Shown here piece after piece: positions 48,450 to 58,664 of a DNA stretch of 64,000 nt (the stretch's first letter is position 1; each line of letters opens with the position of its first letter). The translations under genes and the position numbers were made by a program. The DNA is from Ulota crispa. Taxonomy: Eukaryota > Streptophyta > Bryopsida > Orthotrichales > Orthotrichaceae. The DNA lies in assembly GCA_963920765.1 (NCBI GenBank), contig OY987246.1:13388868-13452867 (forward strand), given 5' to 3'. The notes beneath the pieces were generated by a model. It worked only from the letters and a program-made list of their open reading frames with translations, made no database searches and had not been told where the DNA came from.

Positions 48450-49006
48450 ACCTAAGAACTCGAAATCGAATCACTCTCTTGCGATCCAGTTCCAGTTCTT
48501 CTTCCGCATAGTGATGACGATGATTGTGCTTCAATCTATCAACCCTCGCAGCAATGCAAATGCAGGCCTTCGCAAATTGCGAAATCCAGTCAACTCCCGG
48601 AGATTTTCACTACAAAGTCGATCGAGTCCTGGTTCGATCTAATCCTACGATTTTGTTGGAAATGTGATTGAAGTGAAGGTTTGGGAATTGGATCTGAGAG
48701 CGCGCGACGTGAGAATCTGCAGTGGATGCGACGAAAGACGAATTGGGACAACAGAGATCGGAGATGAGAGAGAGACGATCTCCGACGGGAGGCGCGAGCG
48801 AGCGGGAGCGGAGCGCGGGTATGGGTGGGTGGTCTATGGCCGCGGTGGCTCTGTTGCGATCGCGGTTATCGGACCTGGTAGTTTCAGCTGGTCGTGGACT
48901 CGTGGGTGGGCCCGAGTAGTTATTTTCGAGTCTATCTCTTTCTGACCACTGAGTGAAGTCAATCATTCCTAGTTCCTTCATGTCACGGCCAAACCCTTCT
49001 TTACTA
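48450..49006. other. Probable promoter and 5' leader of the transporter gene
   Basis: Upstream of the proposed ATG on the minus strand; GA- and CT-rich tracts at 48760-48830 are the only structure I see. No supported gene in the overlapping frames. Confidence 0.35.
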
Positions 49007-49012
49007 TTATGT

Positions 49013-49043
<31 letters not shown>

Positions 49044-49050
49044 TTTATTT
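49007..49050. repeat. (ATTT)n microsatellite
   Basis: Runs of TTTTATT and ATTT units. Confidence 0.8.
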
Positions 49051-49082
49051 TTGTGCAGGTGTTGCCTTTCATTTGTGTGTAA

Positions 49083-49484
49083 GAGCTTCTCTAGCCTTTC
49101 TCTCCAAACGGAGGACTGGAAACGGATTTTTTCATGTGACTTTCCCTGAGCAAGGTGCGGCTTTGGGCGAGGGTCCACCCTGACTTGCCAAAATGAGGAT
49201 GAAAATAGAAAATTGTGGGACCACTGTTCGGAATCGTCAAAAGCAATATGCACTGGCAACGGGTAGTGCCACATCAGCAGGTAGTGCCACATCAGCAAAC
49301 GAGCTTCCAAAATAAGAACATGTCGAATTTCCTGGACGCACTAGAAATTACAGTTTTGGAAGAGAAGTTTGAGGAGCCCGGCCTTCCTTTCGCATGTGGC
49401 GAGCCTATGGTGGACCAAGATTCCGTATTCTTGCAAGCCCGGGCCTGGTGCTTTGCCATCTGGCGAGCAAGGCTGGAGGTGCTC
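49083..49484. mobile_element. Tourist-like element (402 bp), TAA target duplication
   Basis: Left end GAGCTTCTCTAGCCTTTCTC, right end on the other strand GAGCACCTCCAGCCTTGCTC. TAA flanks both sides. A 3-bp TAA duplication points to PIF/Harbinger. The interior has a short direct repeat (TAGTGCCACATCAGCA twice at 49265-49300). Confidence 0.65.
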
Positions 49485-50315
49485 TAAGTGAATTCTTGAT
49501 TTTCACCAAGTTGGTTGTAAGCAAAGTGTTGTTTCACAAAGTAGACCAATGAAAAGTTAATTGGATGAAACTTTGTTTGGAAGCAGTACTCTATTCACCA
49601 TTATGAATTTGGAGACAGTGATCCCAAATATGATTTCCACTTTTAGCACAAGTGGCTGAAAACACTGCTAAAAAACTAGAATTTCAAATTAAACACTAGA
49701 AAGTTTACATCATTTTTTAGCTACAAGAAAAATCTATTGGCAATCTTGCTAAATTTAGCCAATTAAGAGAACAATTTTTGGACTTTGGCCAAAAATTAGA
49801 CAATTGAATTAGAATACTATGATTAATCTATACTACTAAGTGGAGCCTAACCCTTATTGACTCCGCGCCCTATTCTAGAACCTTCTAGAAAATTTTGGTG
49901 GAAGTTGAAGTAATAAAATATGCCCTAGATACAAAACACCAAGCACCCTCCAACCATGTTCTTTTCCAAAATCTTCTAGAACTTTTTGGTGGAAGTTGAA
50001 ACAAGAAAGGATGTCTCAAATGTAGAACACCAAACACACTCCAACCATGAGTTAGAAAACCAAAAAAATGACAAACGCCCCATAACAAAGTATAAAAGAG
50101 TAGCATTGTGATGAGGACAATTACTACTTTTGGTTTCCAAAAAGAACCAAAATGATGGTGCTTCAAGCTTAGATTCTATACCAATTGTGAGATATTGACT
50201 TTCTATAAAATACATTAAGATTAGACTCTAGACCAATTGATTTGTGAGATGTTGTTTTTTTGTAAAATTAAATGTTGCATTACCCATACATGTCCAACTC
50301 ACGCAAAGCGTGTGC
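49485..50315. repeat. Spacer with an imperfect tandem duplication at 49870-50060
   Basis: The blocks starting near 49877 (CTTCTAGAAAATTTTGGTGG) and near 49973 (CTTCTAGAACTTTTTGGTGG) are diverged copies of about 100 bp, each ending with ACTCCAACCATG or CCCTCCAACCATG. No gene seen. Confidence 0.5.
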
Positions 50316-50725
50316 CTTTATTTTGCCAAAAAATAGATTCCATGAAGAATTATCAAGTTTGCTAAAATTGGCCTAAATTTTAAATATTTTTAGATTTTCT
50401 TAAGAATTTTTTTGGAAATATCTGTTTGAAGCAAAAATGTGTGTATGGATGTCTCCAATATACCCATGCAATCAAATCTCAAAAATTCATCACTAATGTT
50501 TTTTAATCAGCTTTCTTGTAAAACCATGATTTTGACACAAAACAATTTATCAAAAATAGGATTTTGGTTTTTAGTAACTGAAATTTGGTATGCTTGATCA
50601 AGATTGCATGATGATCACACACAAAAAATTTGAGGATAAAATGTCACTTGTATATAGTGGAGATATTGAAAAAAATTTGGCGTCTAAGCAAACATTGAGA
50701 CAATTTTGGTAGTCATTGTATGTAA
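50316..50725. repeat. Half copy of the TTAA element 7 interior
   Basis: Matches 26090-26460 (AAAAATAGATTCC then GAATTATCAAGTTT, ending CATTGAGACAA), but no TTAA-type end is present. Confidence 0.6.
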
Positions 50726-50913
50726 ACGGTTGATACATCTACAACTTTTGTAGATGATGACAAACATTCAACTTTATTGAGTTTTCAAAAGTCAAAGTAA
50801 CACGACAACTAGACGATACACACTATCTAAGCTTATTATAGATAAGTACTTTATAGCTTTTACATTTTTGAAATGAGGTAAAAATTCCATAATACCAAAT
50901 TTTACATTTAAAC

Positions 50914-51163
50914 GCGTTATTTGTTAAATTGGGAAAAATGGAGGTACTATTTTGTATTCCACCTTAAACCCAAAAAGTCACCTTAAACTAGATTCAAAGG
51001 TATTGGATTTAGTTTGAGCCACTAAGATTTTTTCCCTTGCAAATTCCTCCTCTCAAGTGAGGACACGTGTACCCAAAAAAAACACTAAGCTCAATTTCAA
51101 GAGGCCTCATGAAACCTTCAAAAGTCCCAAAATGTAAGTATTTTCCCAATTTAACAAATGACG
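50914..51163. mobile_element. Inverted-repeat element, family L copy 2 (about 250 bp)
   Basis: Left end CGCGTTATTTGTTAAATTGGG, right end CCCAATTTAACAAATGACGC, inverted. The interior is related, inverted, to the family L copy at 5348-5600 (GTGAGCC-type block and TTGAAGAGG-like block). Confidence 0.65.
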
Positions 51164-51474
51164 CATTTTTAACGATAAAGTAAAAAATAACTGTGTGTTA
51201 CTAACTTTTACTTTTTCACAACGATATGTAAAAGGACTCAAAATAAGGAACTTTTACATTTTAAAAGATGCATAAATTGTCTTTGGTTCCTAAATTTCAA
51301 ACCATTTTGTTGATGAGCAATATCAAACATTCCATAGCTTCTTACAATTTTGATTGTTGTGTGTATTTAAGTAGACTTTTTATCATTGAATAGTTGTGAT
51401 TACATACCATTTCCATTTCCATTTCCATTTGTTTTTTGTGATCATTCAACCAAATTAGTTTGTCACCAACATCA

Positions 51475-51987
51475 ATGGCAAAATTTAGTTCATGTGATAC
51501 CTTGTTGTTTAGTGGCAAAGAGGTACACCATGTATTTCACACCATTGGATGTGAAGTCAAATTGATTGCAACATTCAATGTTAGAGAGATGGCATACAAA
51601 CAAGCCTTGGACATGCAATCCAAAATCCTCAAAAATATTGATGAAAGGATTTTTGAGAATATAAAGTTGCTAGACCAATCCAATCAATGGAAGCTAAACC
51701 AATTGCATGAAACAATGATGGATTTTATCATAGAAACAAATGTGGATGCCATGGACATGGATTTTTTCAATGTCATAACCAAGCCAAACCTAAACTCAAG
51801 TAATCTCAAAACAATTGCTATTGATGAGCTAGAAGATGGTGGAAGCAATACCAAAGGTATGTCAATGTCAAAATACATGTATACGTGTTTGCCATTGAAG
51901 GAGTATGAAAGTCATATACATGGTGCAACATCAAATACCAAGGCACAAAGTACTACAACGAAGACTCAATTCTCCTTGGCAAGATAA
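51475..51987 (+). CDS. Hypothetical protein, 170 residues, unrecognised
   Basis: An open frame from ATG 51475 (MAKFSSCDTLLFSGKEVHH) to TAA at 51985-51987. The middle (MQSKILKNIDERIFENIKLLD) looks like an amphipathic helix. Composition is AT-rich like the spacer, no domain is recognised, and no splice partners were found. An AATAAA occurs near 52066. It could be a young gene, a gene fragment, or part of an unrecognised transposon. It is the longest frame in this gene-free region outside repeats. Confidence 0.3.
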   Translation: MAKFSSCDTLLFSGKEVHHVFHTIGCEVKLIATFNVREMAYKQALDMQSKILKNIDERIFENIKLLDQSNQWKLNQLHETMMDFIIETNVDAMDMDFFNVITKPNLNSSNLKTIAIDELEDGGSNTKGMSMSKYMYTCLPLKEYESHIHGATSNTKAQSTTTKTQFSLAR

Positions 51988-54039
51988 ATCAAATGTCAAA
52001 TGGTTTTTCACTATTACTTGCTCAACACGCCAAGCTATGTCCAAACATCTACTATCTGTATTTGAATAAATACATCCAAAATGTACATAGAAGTATATAG
52101 AAACAATCAACCTATGTAATTTATATACCACATTCTATTTTGATATCAACTTGTTGGCATAATATATTAATTAAAAATGATTAAAAATGCTAAATAAAAC
52201 TAAATCATAAAAAAACCCATTTTGTGTTTTTTTGTGTGATTTTTGTAGAGGGTCTAGAGACCCCTTCAAATATGGTTGATTTGAAGGGGAAGGTAAATAC
52301 AAAGATTGACACATGCTAGAATTGATTGCTTATCATCCAAAAGTCAAGAGATGCTCTAAGGAGTTCAAAACACTGTAAGTTTACAATACACTAGAAGAAA
52401 ACGTTGGTAAATCTGACTGACAACAAATGACTTACTATCCTAAACGATTACACAACGACAACAAAGTGACTTTGGTCATGGCTAAAGTTGTAGCAGTTGT
52501 AGTGCAATTGTTTATTTGACTTGGGGGATGAGGTCTATTGTGTACATTTTGGGATGAATGATTTTGGGTCCATGATCAAATGAAATCTTTGTTGCCGTCA
52601 GAGCAGTTTGACATCTTTGATTTAGAGTTGTATGTGAGTTGTATGAATAAACTACTTCTTCTTCTTTACTACTACAATATTACTATAGAACAACTATAAA
52701 ACAACTCTTGATAGAATTAAATTAAATAATTAATAAAATTCATATTTAGGCTACCCGCGTTGTAACTTCTAATACAATTCTTATTTTGGTTGGAAGATGT
52801 GCACATTAATGAGTGGTTTTCTAGTTGTTCCATAGTCATTGATTAGTACTAGAGTGCTACATCGAATCAGGGACTATACTAATGCGGTTGTATTATAGAT
52901 GCAATGCGTTTCTTCTTCTCAATTGAACTATTTTGCCATTTGTGATACATTTTTGAGGTTTTCATCTTCAAATTTGGTCATGAAAACAACTAGATCATTG
53001 CCATTGCTAAACAACTATTTGAATGTAAATTGACTTAATATCAACTACACAACAACTACAAGACTAGCACCAACTTTACATCGACTAAACAACAACTATG
53101 AGACTATACATTGATTACTAAATGACTACAAAATGACTAAGTTACTCTTGCAATTGTTGTGTACTTGTTATGTAGTTGTTCTAGTCCAGTTGTTTATTAC
53201 TTGTTCTTCTTCTACTTAACACATTCTCTTGAGTTGTTTAAATGTCTGAACTAGCTCATCTCATCAATGTTAGCAATGAGTGCATTACATAGAGTGCCAA
53301 TAATCAAATGTTTACTAATACCTTGCACATGGTAATAAGTCCTCTTCGGCGGACAATTCAATAGCACCTACAAGAGAATGTTTACAAAACAAGAAATGTT
53401 ATGCTCTTCCTACTCCAATTTCAACCGACTATTTAAAAAGGTGTATTTTTATCAACTCACTAAAATGTAGCTTTAGCAGTTTAATTGTATTTTAGGTATA
53501 CATGAATTGTAGTAAGATCATTATAATCTTCTCCAAACATGTGCTAGTTGTAATATAGTTGTATTTGAGTCATAAATTCAATTACTATTATTATTATTAA
53601 CAACAATTTAAAAACTACAATTAAAGCTCTTTGAAAGCTTAAAAATTTATGATTCATAATAAAAAAAAAATCATAATTTTATTTATTATTAAAGATAGAA
53701 GATATAAATAAAAAAATATAAGATTTTTTTTAAAGAAGAAAATTAACGCTTTCAAATATTAGAAGTTAAAATTTTAAAATTTGCAAAAAACTTGTTTTTG
53801 CTTTACAATTTGGATTTTAGCATGTAAGTAGTCTATTTTGAAGTAAATGTATTTTTTAGACACATTGTTGATGTTAAATTTGTCACACAAAAAAATTATT
53901 TAAGTTTTAATAGCAATCACTCCTAAAATTGAGTTGTAGTTTTAGAGTCAATTTAGACCCTTCATTTTGAGATTAGGGTTGGTAGTTTGTAGGGTGAAGA
54001 TACGGCCGCTACTTTTGAGTTTAGGGTTTAACTCTACAA

Positions 54040-54440
54040 ACTTGGTCTGTTGGCTCCATGCTCTTTTGAGGGTTTGTTGACAATGTGCATTTGTCAAAGT
54101 TTGTTGGTTCCGCGTTCTTCTCATGTTTGCTTGCTTGCTCTATTGAGGTTTGTTGGCTACACGTTCTTCTCATGTTTGCTTGCTTGCTCTATTGAGGTTT
54201 GTTGGCTACACGCTCTTCTCATGTTTGCTTGCTCAGCTGAGGTTTACTTGCTTTGCAATCTTCTTAGCTTTGCTCACTCCGCGCTTTTCTCAAGTTTGCT
54301 TGTTCCGTGCTCTTCTCAAGTTTGCTTGCATCGTGCACTTCTCAAAGTTTGTTGGCTCCATGCTCTTCTCTAGATTTGTTGGCTTTGTGTTCTTTGCAAG
54401 TTTGCATGTTCTGCATACTTATCAAGGTTTTTTGGCCCTT
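54040..54440. repeat. Minisatellite in the centre of the CACTA element
   Basis: Imperfect units of about 24 to 48 bases with CTCTTCTCATGTTTGCTTG or CTTTTCTCAAGTTTGCTTG. Open frames through it are repeat artefacts. Confidence 0.75.
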
Positions 54441-55141
54441 CGAGAGCTACCATATTGTAATTAATTTTGAACTTTTGCTTTTGTTGTCTATATGGAATTG
54501 CAAGCGTGTGTATATGATGTTGAATGGATACAAAAGACAATGTGTGATAGTCTGTGATTGTCAAATAAGTAGTGGATGCGCGATGAGTTTTTGATATACA
54601 TGAAGCTTTTTGATTTGGTGTATAAGATCAGTATATACTTTGAAGTAACTGTGTGTATCAATTATGGAGTAAGTGACGACTAGATGACAACTAGGTGGCA
54701 ACTCTTGGATTTCTTGCAAAGTGTGATTAAACTCAATTGCCAAAAAGCTACGACTCTAGTAGGATCCAATGGCAATCAAGATATGTAACAGTAACTAGTA
54801 CAAAAACACTACTCTCATAATACTTAGTATTCATTGTGTTACTACTATGCCATGACTTTGTGACTACAAAATCACTTCTGCAATAACTACTTGTTCAATG
54901 AATTATGACTCTGTTGTGATTCAACGGCCAATAAAATGTGACTCTAATACAACTCAATGGCCACTGAGATAGTACTATAGCATGATCCATTGATCATCAG
55001 TATACAACTTTGTAGTATCTAATTAACAACTAAACCATGACAGTACTATGACTCTGCCATGACTCTATGGGCACTAGATTATCCCTATGCCATTGAATAA
55101 GAACCACTATACGACTCTATGACAATTAGATGACTACTAGG

Positions 55142-55317
55142 CTACGACTTAACTACGACTCAACCACAACTCAACTACAACTCCACTACAACTCAACTAC
55201 AACTCCACTACGACTCCACTACGACTTAACTACAACTCAACTACAACTCCACTACAACTCAACTACAACTCAACTACGACTCAACTATGACTTAACTATG
55301 ACTCAACTACGACTCAA
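55142..55317. repeat. Sixteen consecutive 11-bp units, CTACRACTYMA, in the CACTA subterminal zone
   Basis: The 176 bases divide exactly into sixteen 11-mers of the form CTAC(A/G)ACT(C/T)(A/C)A, with occasional CTAT or CCAC variants. Loose matches to the same motif continue outward on both sides. Confidence 0.9.
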
Positions 55318-55688
55318 TAACAATTATATAATTACACAAATACAACTCAAAGTACTCCCATAAAGAAAAAAGTGGGTCCTACCACGAGTTGTTTTGCAAT
55401 TGTAACTGTACCCATGAATAGTCGTATGTGAGTAGAGAATCTAGTATTTATTTGGACACTCACTTGATGACCAAAGGAAAAAAAAATGACAAAGAGAAGT
55501 TAATACTGTGTTAGTTGTGTCAGATGGATGAGAACTATCGTATTGTTGGAATGTCCTAAATGACAGGTTTTCTAGAACTGGGACATGACTATGCAATTGT
55601 ATAGTCAAGAAAGAGTTGTTTGTAACCTAAACGACTCAAAAATGAGTCATTTGTAGAGTCTTATTTTGCACATTTTCTTCTAGTGATA

Positions 55689-56260
55689 GAGCAATTTTTG
55701 AAGGGGAAGTGCTTGGGATTTTTAGGAGGCAAAGGGCCCTGCCTAGCTTGTAATGTGGCATGTTTTCATCGGTCAACCTACACCTAAAACAAGGGCACCC
55801 TACCCCTAATTTGAGCACCCTAAATGAAGGTTTTTATTTTTTGGCCAAAATTTGCAAAAATTTGTGGTTACTAAATATTGTAGCTAGAAAATATGGTGAG
55901 AGAGTGGATGAAATTGCCAAATCCTTCACTGGGCCAACACCATATTTGCCAAACTTTGGATGAAGTTTACTAATATTAGTATAGTTTGTGGATGAACATC
56001 CACATGTCCACAAGTCTATCTAACTTTGTCCATTTTTTCCTTACCTGTAGGCATTGTTGGGTGCAGGTGGCTCTACCCTCGTAAAATGAAAAAATAAACC
56101 CCGTCCTAAAGCCTACAATGATTCAAAAAATTTGAATATTTATGTAGGTCGGTTCCATCCAAGCTTGAGAGTTACATCACTTGTATAATTAGTTAACAAA
56201 AATGTACAAAAAAACACTGAGATTCTCAATAAAAGTATCAAAATCAAAATACCTTAACCC
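55689..56260. other. Spacer between the CACTA element and the TTAA chain
   Basis: No supported gene or element seen. Confidence 0.35.
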
Positions 56261-57181
56261 TTAACCCCTAAAGGACCATGGCCTTTATTTTGTCAAAAGA
56301 TACTCAAAATTGCCACTTTTATGGCAAAGAGTAATTTTTTTTGAAGATTGGTCTTTTTGCACATCTAATTGTAGGATCTTGTATTAGATTTGTATAAAAA
56401 TTTGGAAATAAAAATTCAAAAACTTCGATTGCATAGATTGCAAGATATTTGCGTTCAAAGTGTAAAAAACAAGCTTTTTTGCACCTTGCACAATTAGATT
56501 ATTTGACTTTAAACTTTTTTAACTTAAAATTTTTGCACCATGGGGTTTTGAGGTTTTTTTTGTATGGTAGGGAATTGAGTTGAGAATCTTTGGAAAAAAA
56601 CCAAAACAAAAAATACTTAATTTTCATTCTTTAAAAAAACATTAAATAGAAGAAGGTTTGAGATTGAACAAAATCTTACATTGTTAATAACCTTACAATG
56701 GAATTGAATCACAATAATTCCAATGGTGAGATTGTTCTAGCAAGCAATCTTCAACCTTTCCAATAGTTCTTTTTGCAAAAATGTTAAATTTGCATTCAAA
56801 ATGAAGTTTATAAGTTATTTTTTCAAAGCAAACCCACACCTACCCACAAACTCAAACTTCTCATAACTTTCATCTCATCTATCAAAATTCAATGATTCAA
56901 AGCTCCCCACGTCTATATAAGTCTAAAGAATCTATTTCAGATTTTTATTAAAAAAAAACAGAATTTTTAGAGAAGTTTTTGGCTGCCCAATCTCGCCTAT
57001 TTTTAGAAATTCATGCATAACTTCTTCAATAAATGTTGGAATGAAGAAAAATTACATTTCCATGTAGATCTTTGAATTCCTCACCTTCAATAAAAGTTTC
57101 AAAAAATCACAAAAATTAATTTAACCATAAGTACATGCCCAAAATTCCATTTGTCCCCTGTAGGGACAAGTGGTCCTTTAA
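56261..57181. mobile_element. TTAA-bounded element 10 (921 bp), first of a chain of three
   Basis: Left end TTAACCCCTAAAGGACC, right end AGTGGTCCTTTAA. The right subterminal stem is TGTCCCCTGTAGGGACA. The left half matches the right half of element 2 on the other strand. Its right TTAA is shared with element 11. Confidence 0.75.
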
Positions 57182-57902
57182 CCCCTAAAGGACCAACTGT
57201 CCCCTCAGGGGACAATTGGATTTTGGGCATGTACTTATGGCTAAACTACTTTGTGTAATTTTTTGAAACTTTTATGGAAGAGGGGGAATTCAAAGATCTG
57301 TGTGGGCATCTAATTTTTCCCTCATTCCGACATTTATTGAAGAAGTTTAAAATGAATTTATGAGAATTTTTGTTTGGTGGGCAGCCCAAAAACTTCTTTA
57401 AAATTTGCATTTTTTGAAATATAAATTTGAGGTTAGTTCTTTAGACTTATGTATATGTGGGAAGCTTTGAATCATTCAATTCTAATTGATGAGATGAAGA
57501 TTATGAGAAGTTTTAGTTTGCATGTAGGCATTGTTTTGAGATTTTCCACACCTACCCGCAAACTAAAACTTCTCATAACCTCTATCTCATCAATTAGAAT
57601 TGAATGAACCAAAGCTTCCCACATATACGTAAGTCTAAAGAACTAACCTCAAATTTTTATTTAAAAAAAATGCAATTTTAAAGAAGTTTTTGGGCTGCCT
57701 ACCAAACAAAAATTCTCATAAATTCATTTTTCACTTCTTCAATAAATGTCGGAATGAGGGAAAAATTAGATGCCCACACAAATCTTTGAATTCCCCCTCT
57801 TCCATAAAAGTTTCAAAAAATTACACAAAGTAGTTTAGCCATAAGTACATGCCCAAAATCTCATTTGTCCCCCATAGGGACAAGTGGTCCTTTAGGGGTT
57901 AA
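57178..57902. mobile_element. TTAA-bounded element 11 (725 bp), near-perfect palindrome
   Basis: Left end TTAACCCCTAAAGGACC, right end GGTCCTTTAGGGGTTAA, exact inverse. The two halves are inverted copies over most of the length, meeting near 57540. Stems TGTCCCCTCAGGGGACA and TGTCCCCCATAGGGACA lie inside the ends. It shares both terminal TTAA sites with its neighbours. Confidence 0.85.
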
Positions 57903-58129
57903 CCCTTGAACGCCTGTTGGGTTCCTAGGATACAACATTGTATTCTACCCATTTTCAAGCATTTCTTTGTGTATTTTGTGCCGCCAAAGGTCGCACTGAG
58001 AACACCTTTACAACAGAGACCACTTCCATTTACATTGTGACCCCTAATTCCATCTCGGACCCCTCAAATCCATCGTATACAGATATATACACATGGCCAC
58101 AGAGGGCCTTCTGGGCGTTCAAAGGTTAA
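57899..58129. mobile_element. TTAA-bounded element 12 (231 bp)
   Basis: Left end TTAACCCTTGAACGCC, right end GGGCGTTCAAAGGTTAA. It ends about 535 bp upstream of the dapF start codon. Confidence 0.75.
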
Positions 58130-58299
58130 GTTCTGTATTTAGGCCTGAAGCAAATTTAGACCGTTTTTTGCTTCAGGATCACGTCTGGATGAACCTCTGC
58201 CGCTTCATAAAATGAAATCCCAGGTCCTGGATGAAATCACTCGTCCAAAACTGAATGTCCAACCAAAGCTTCAATTATCCAAACCTCCAAAACCGAATT

Positions 58300-58440
58300 T
58301 TCATTACCGAAGCTCCAGACCCGAATCTCATCACCGAAGCTACCGACCCGAAGCTCATTACGGAAGCTCCAAACCCGAAGCTCACTGCCGAAGCTCCAAA
58401 CCGAAGCTCCACTTCCGAAGCTCACAGCCGAAGCTGCCTC
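58300..58440. repeat. Short tandem repeat CCGAAGCTC(N) upstream of dapF
   Basis: About eleven units of 12 bases with the core CGAAGCT. They stay open in the dapF frame, giving an RSSRPE/HYRSSKPE-like string, but lie upstream of the more likely start. Confidence 0.8.
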
Positions 58441-58664
58441 TCTCTCTAAATCCTCATTCCGTCTTCTCGTCCCATCAGCGCAGCCATTTGGGAGTTTTGC
58501 GGCTACCGAAGGCTTTCGCCGTTGCAAATTCCCGCCAGCTGAAGAAATTAGGCAAAGATACCGTAAGAGAGGGATTACCTCTTCCAACTGCAGGTCGAAT
58601 TTGCGTTTTTGAGACGATTTTTGTGTCAGGATTTCCGAGTGATTGTACAGTTTTGGCAAGGAGC

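Larger units (their letters stand above)
52389..55685. mobile_element. CACTA (En/Spm-type) non-autonomous element, 3,297 bp
   Basis: Begins CACTAGAAGAAAACG and ends CATTTTCTTCTAGTG: perfect inverted ends of 13 bases. ATA occurs directly on both sides (52386-52388 and 55686-55688), the 3-bp duplication expected of the CMC superfamily. The subterminal zones are crowded with ACAACTA/TAGTTGT motifs (left 52410-53240, right 54660-55620), as in CACTA elements where the transposase accessory protein binds. The centre (54040-54440) is a low-complexity minisatellite. No transposase frame is present. Confidence 0.85.

Noticed and set aside
48600-48660. tRNA-like TTCGATC motif
   Set aside because: The surrounding bases do not fold into acceptor, D and anticodon arms. 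I found no tRNA elsewhere either.
54050-54464. Overlapping plus-strand frames of 104-107 codons
   Set aside because: They translate the minisatellite in the centre of the CACTA element; the same pattern appears in two frames.
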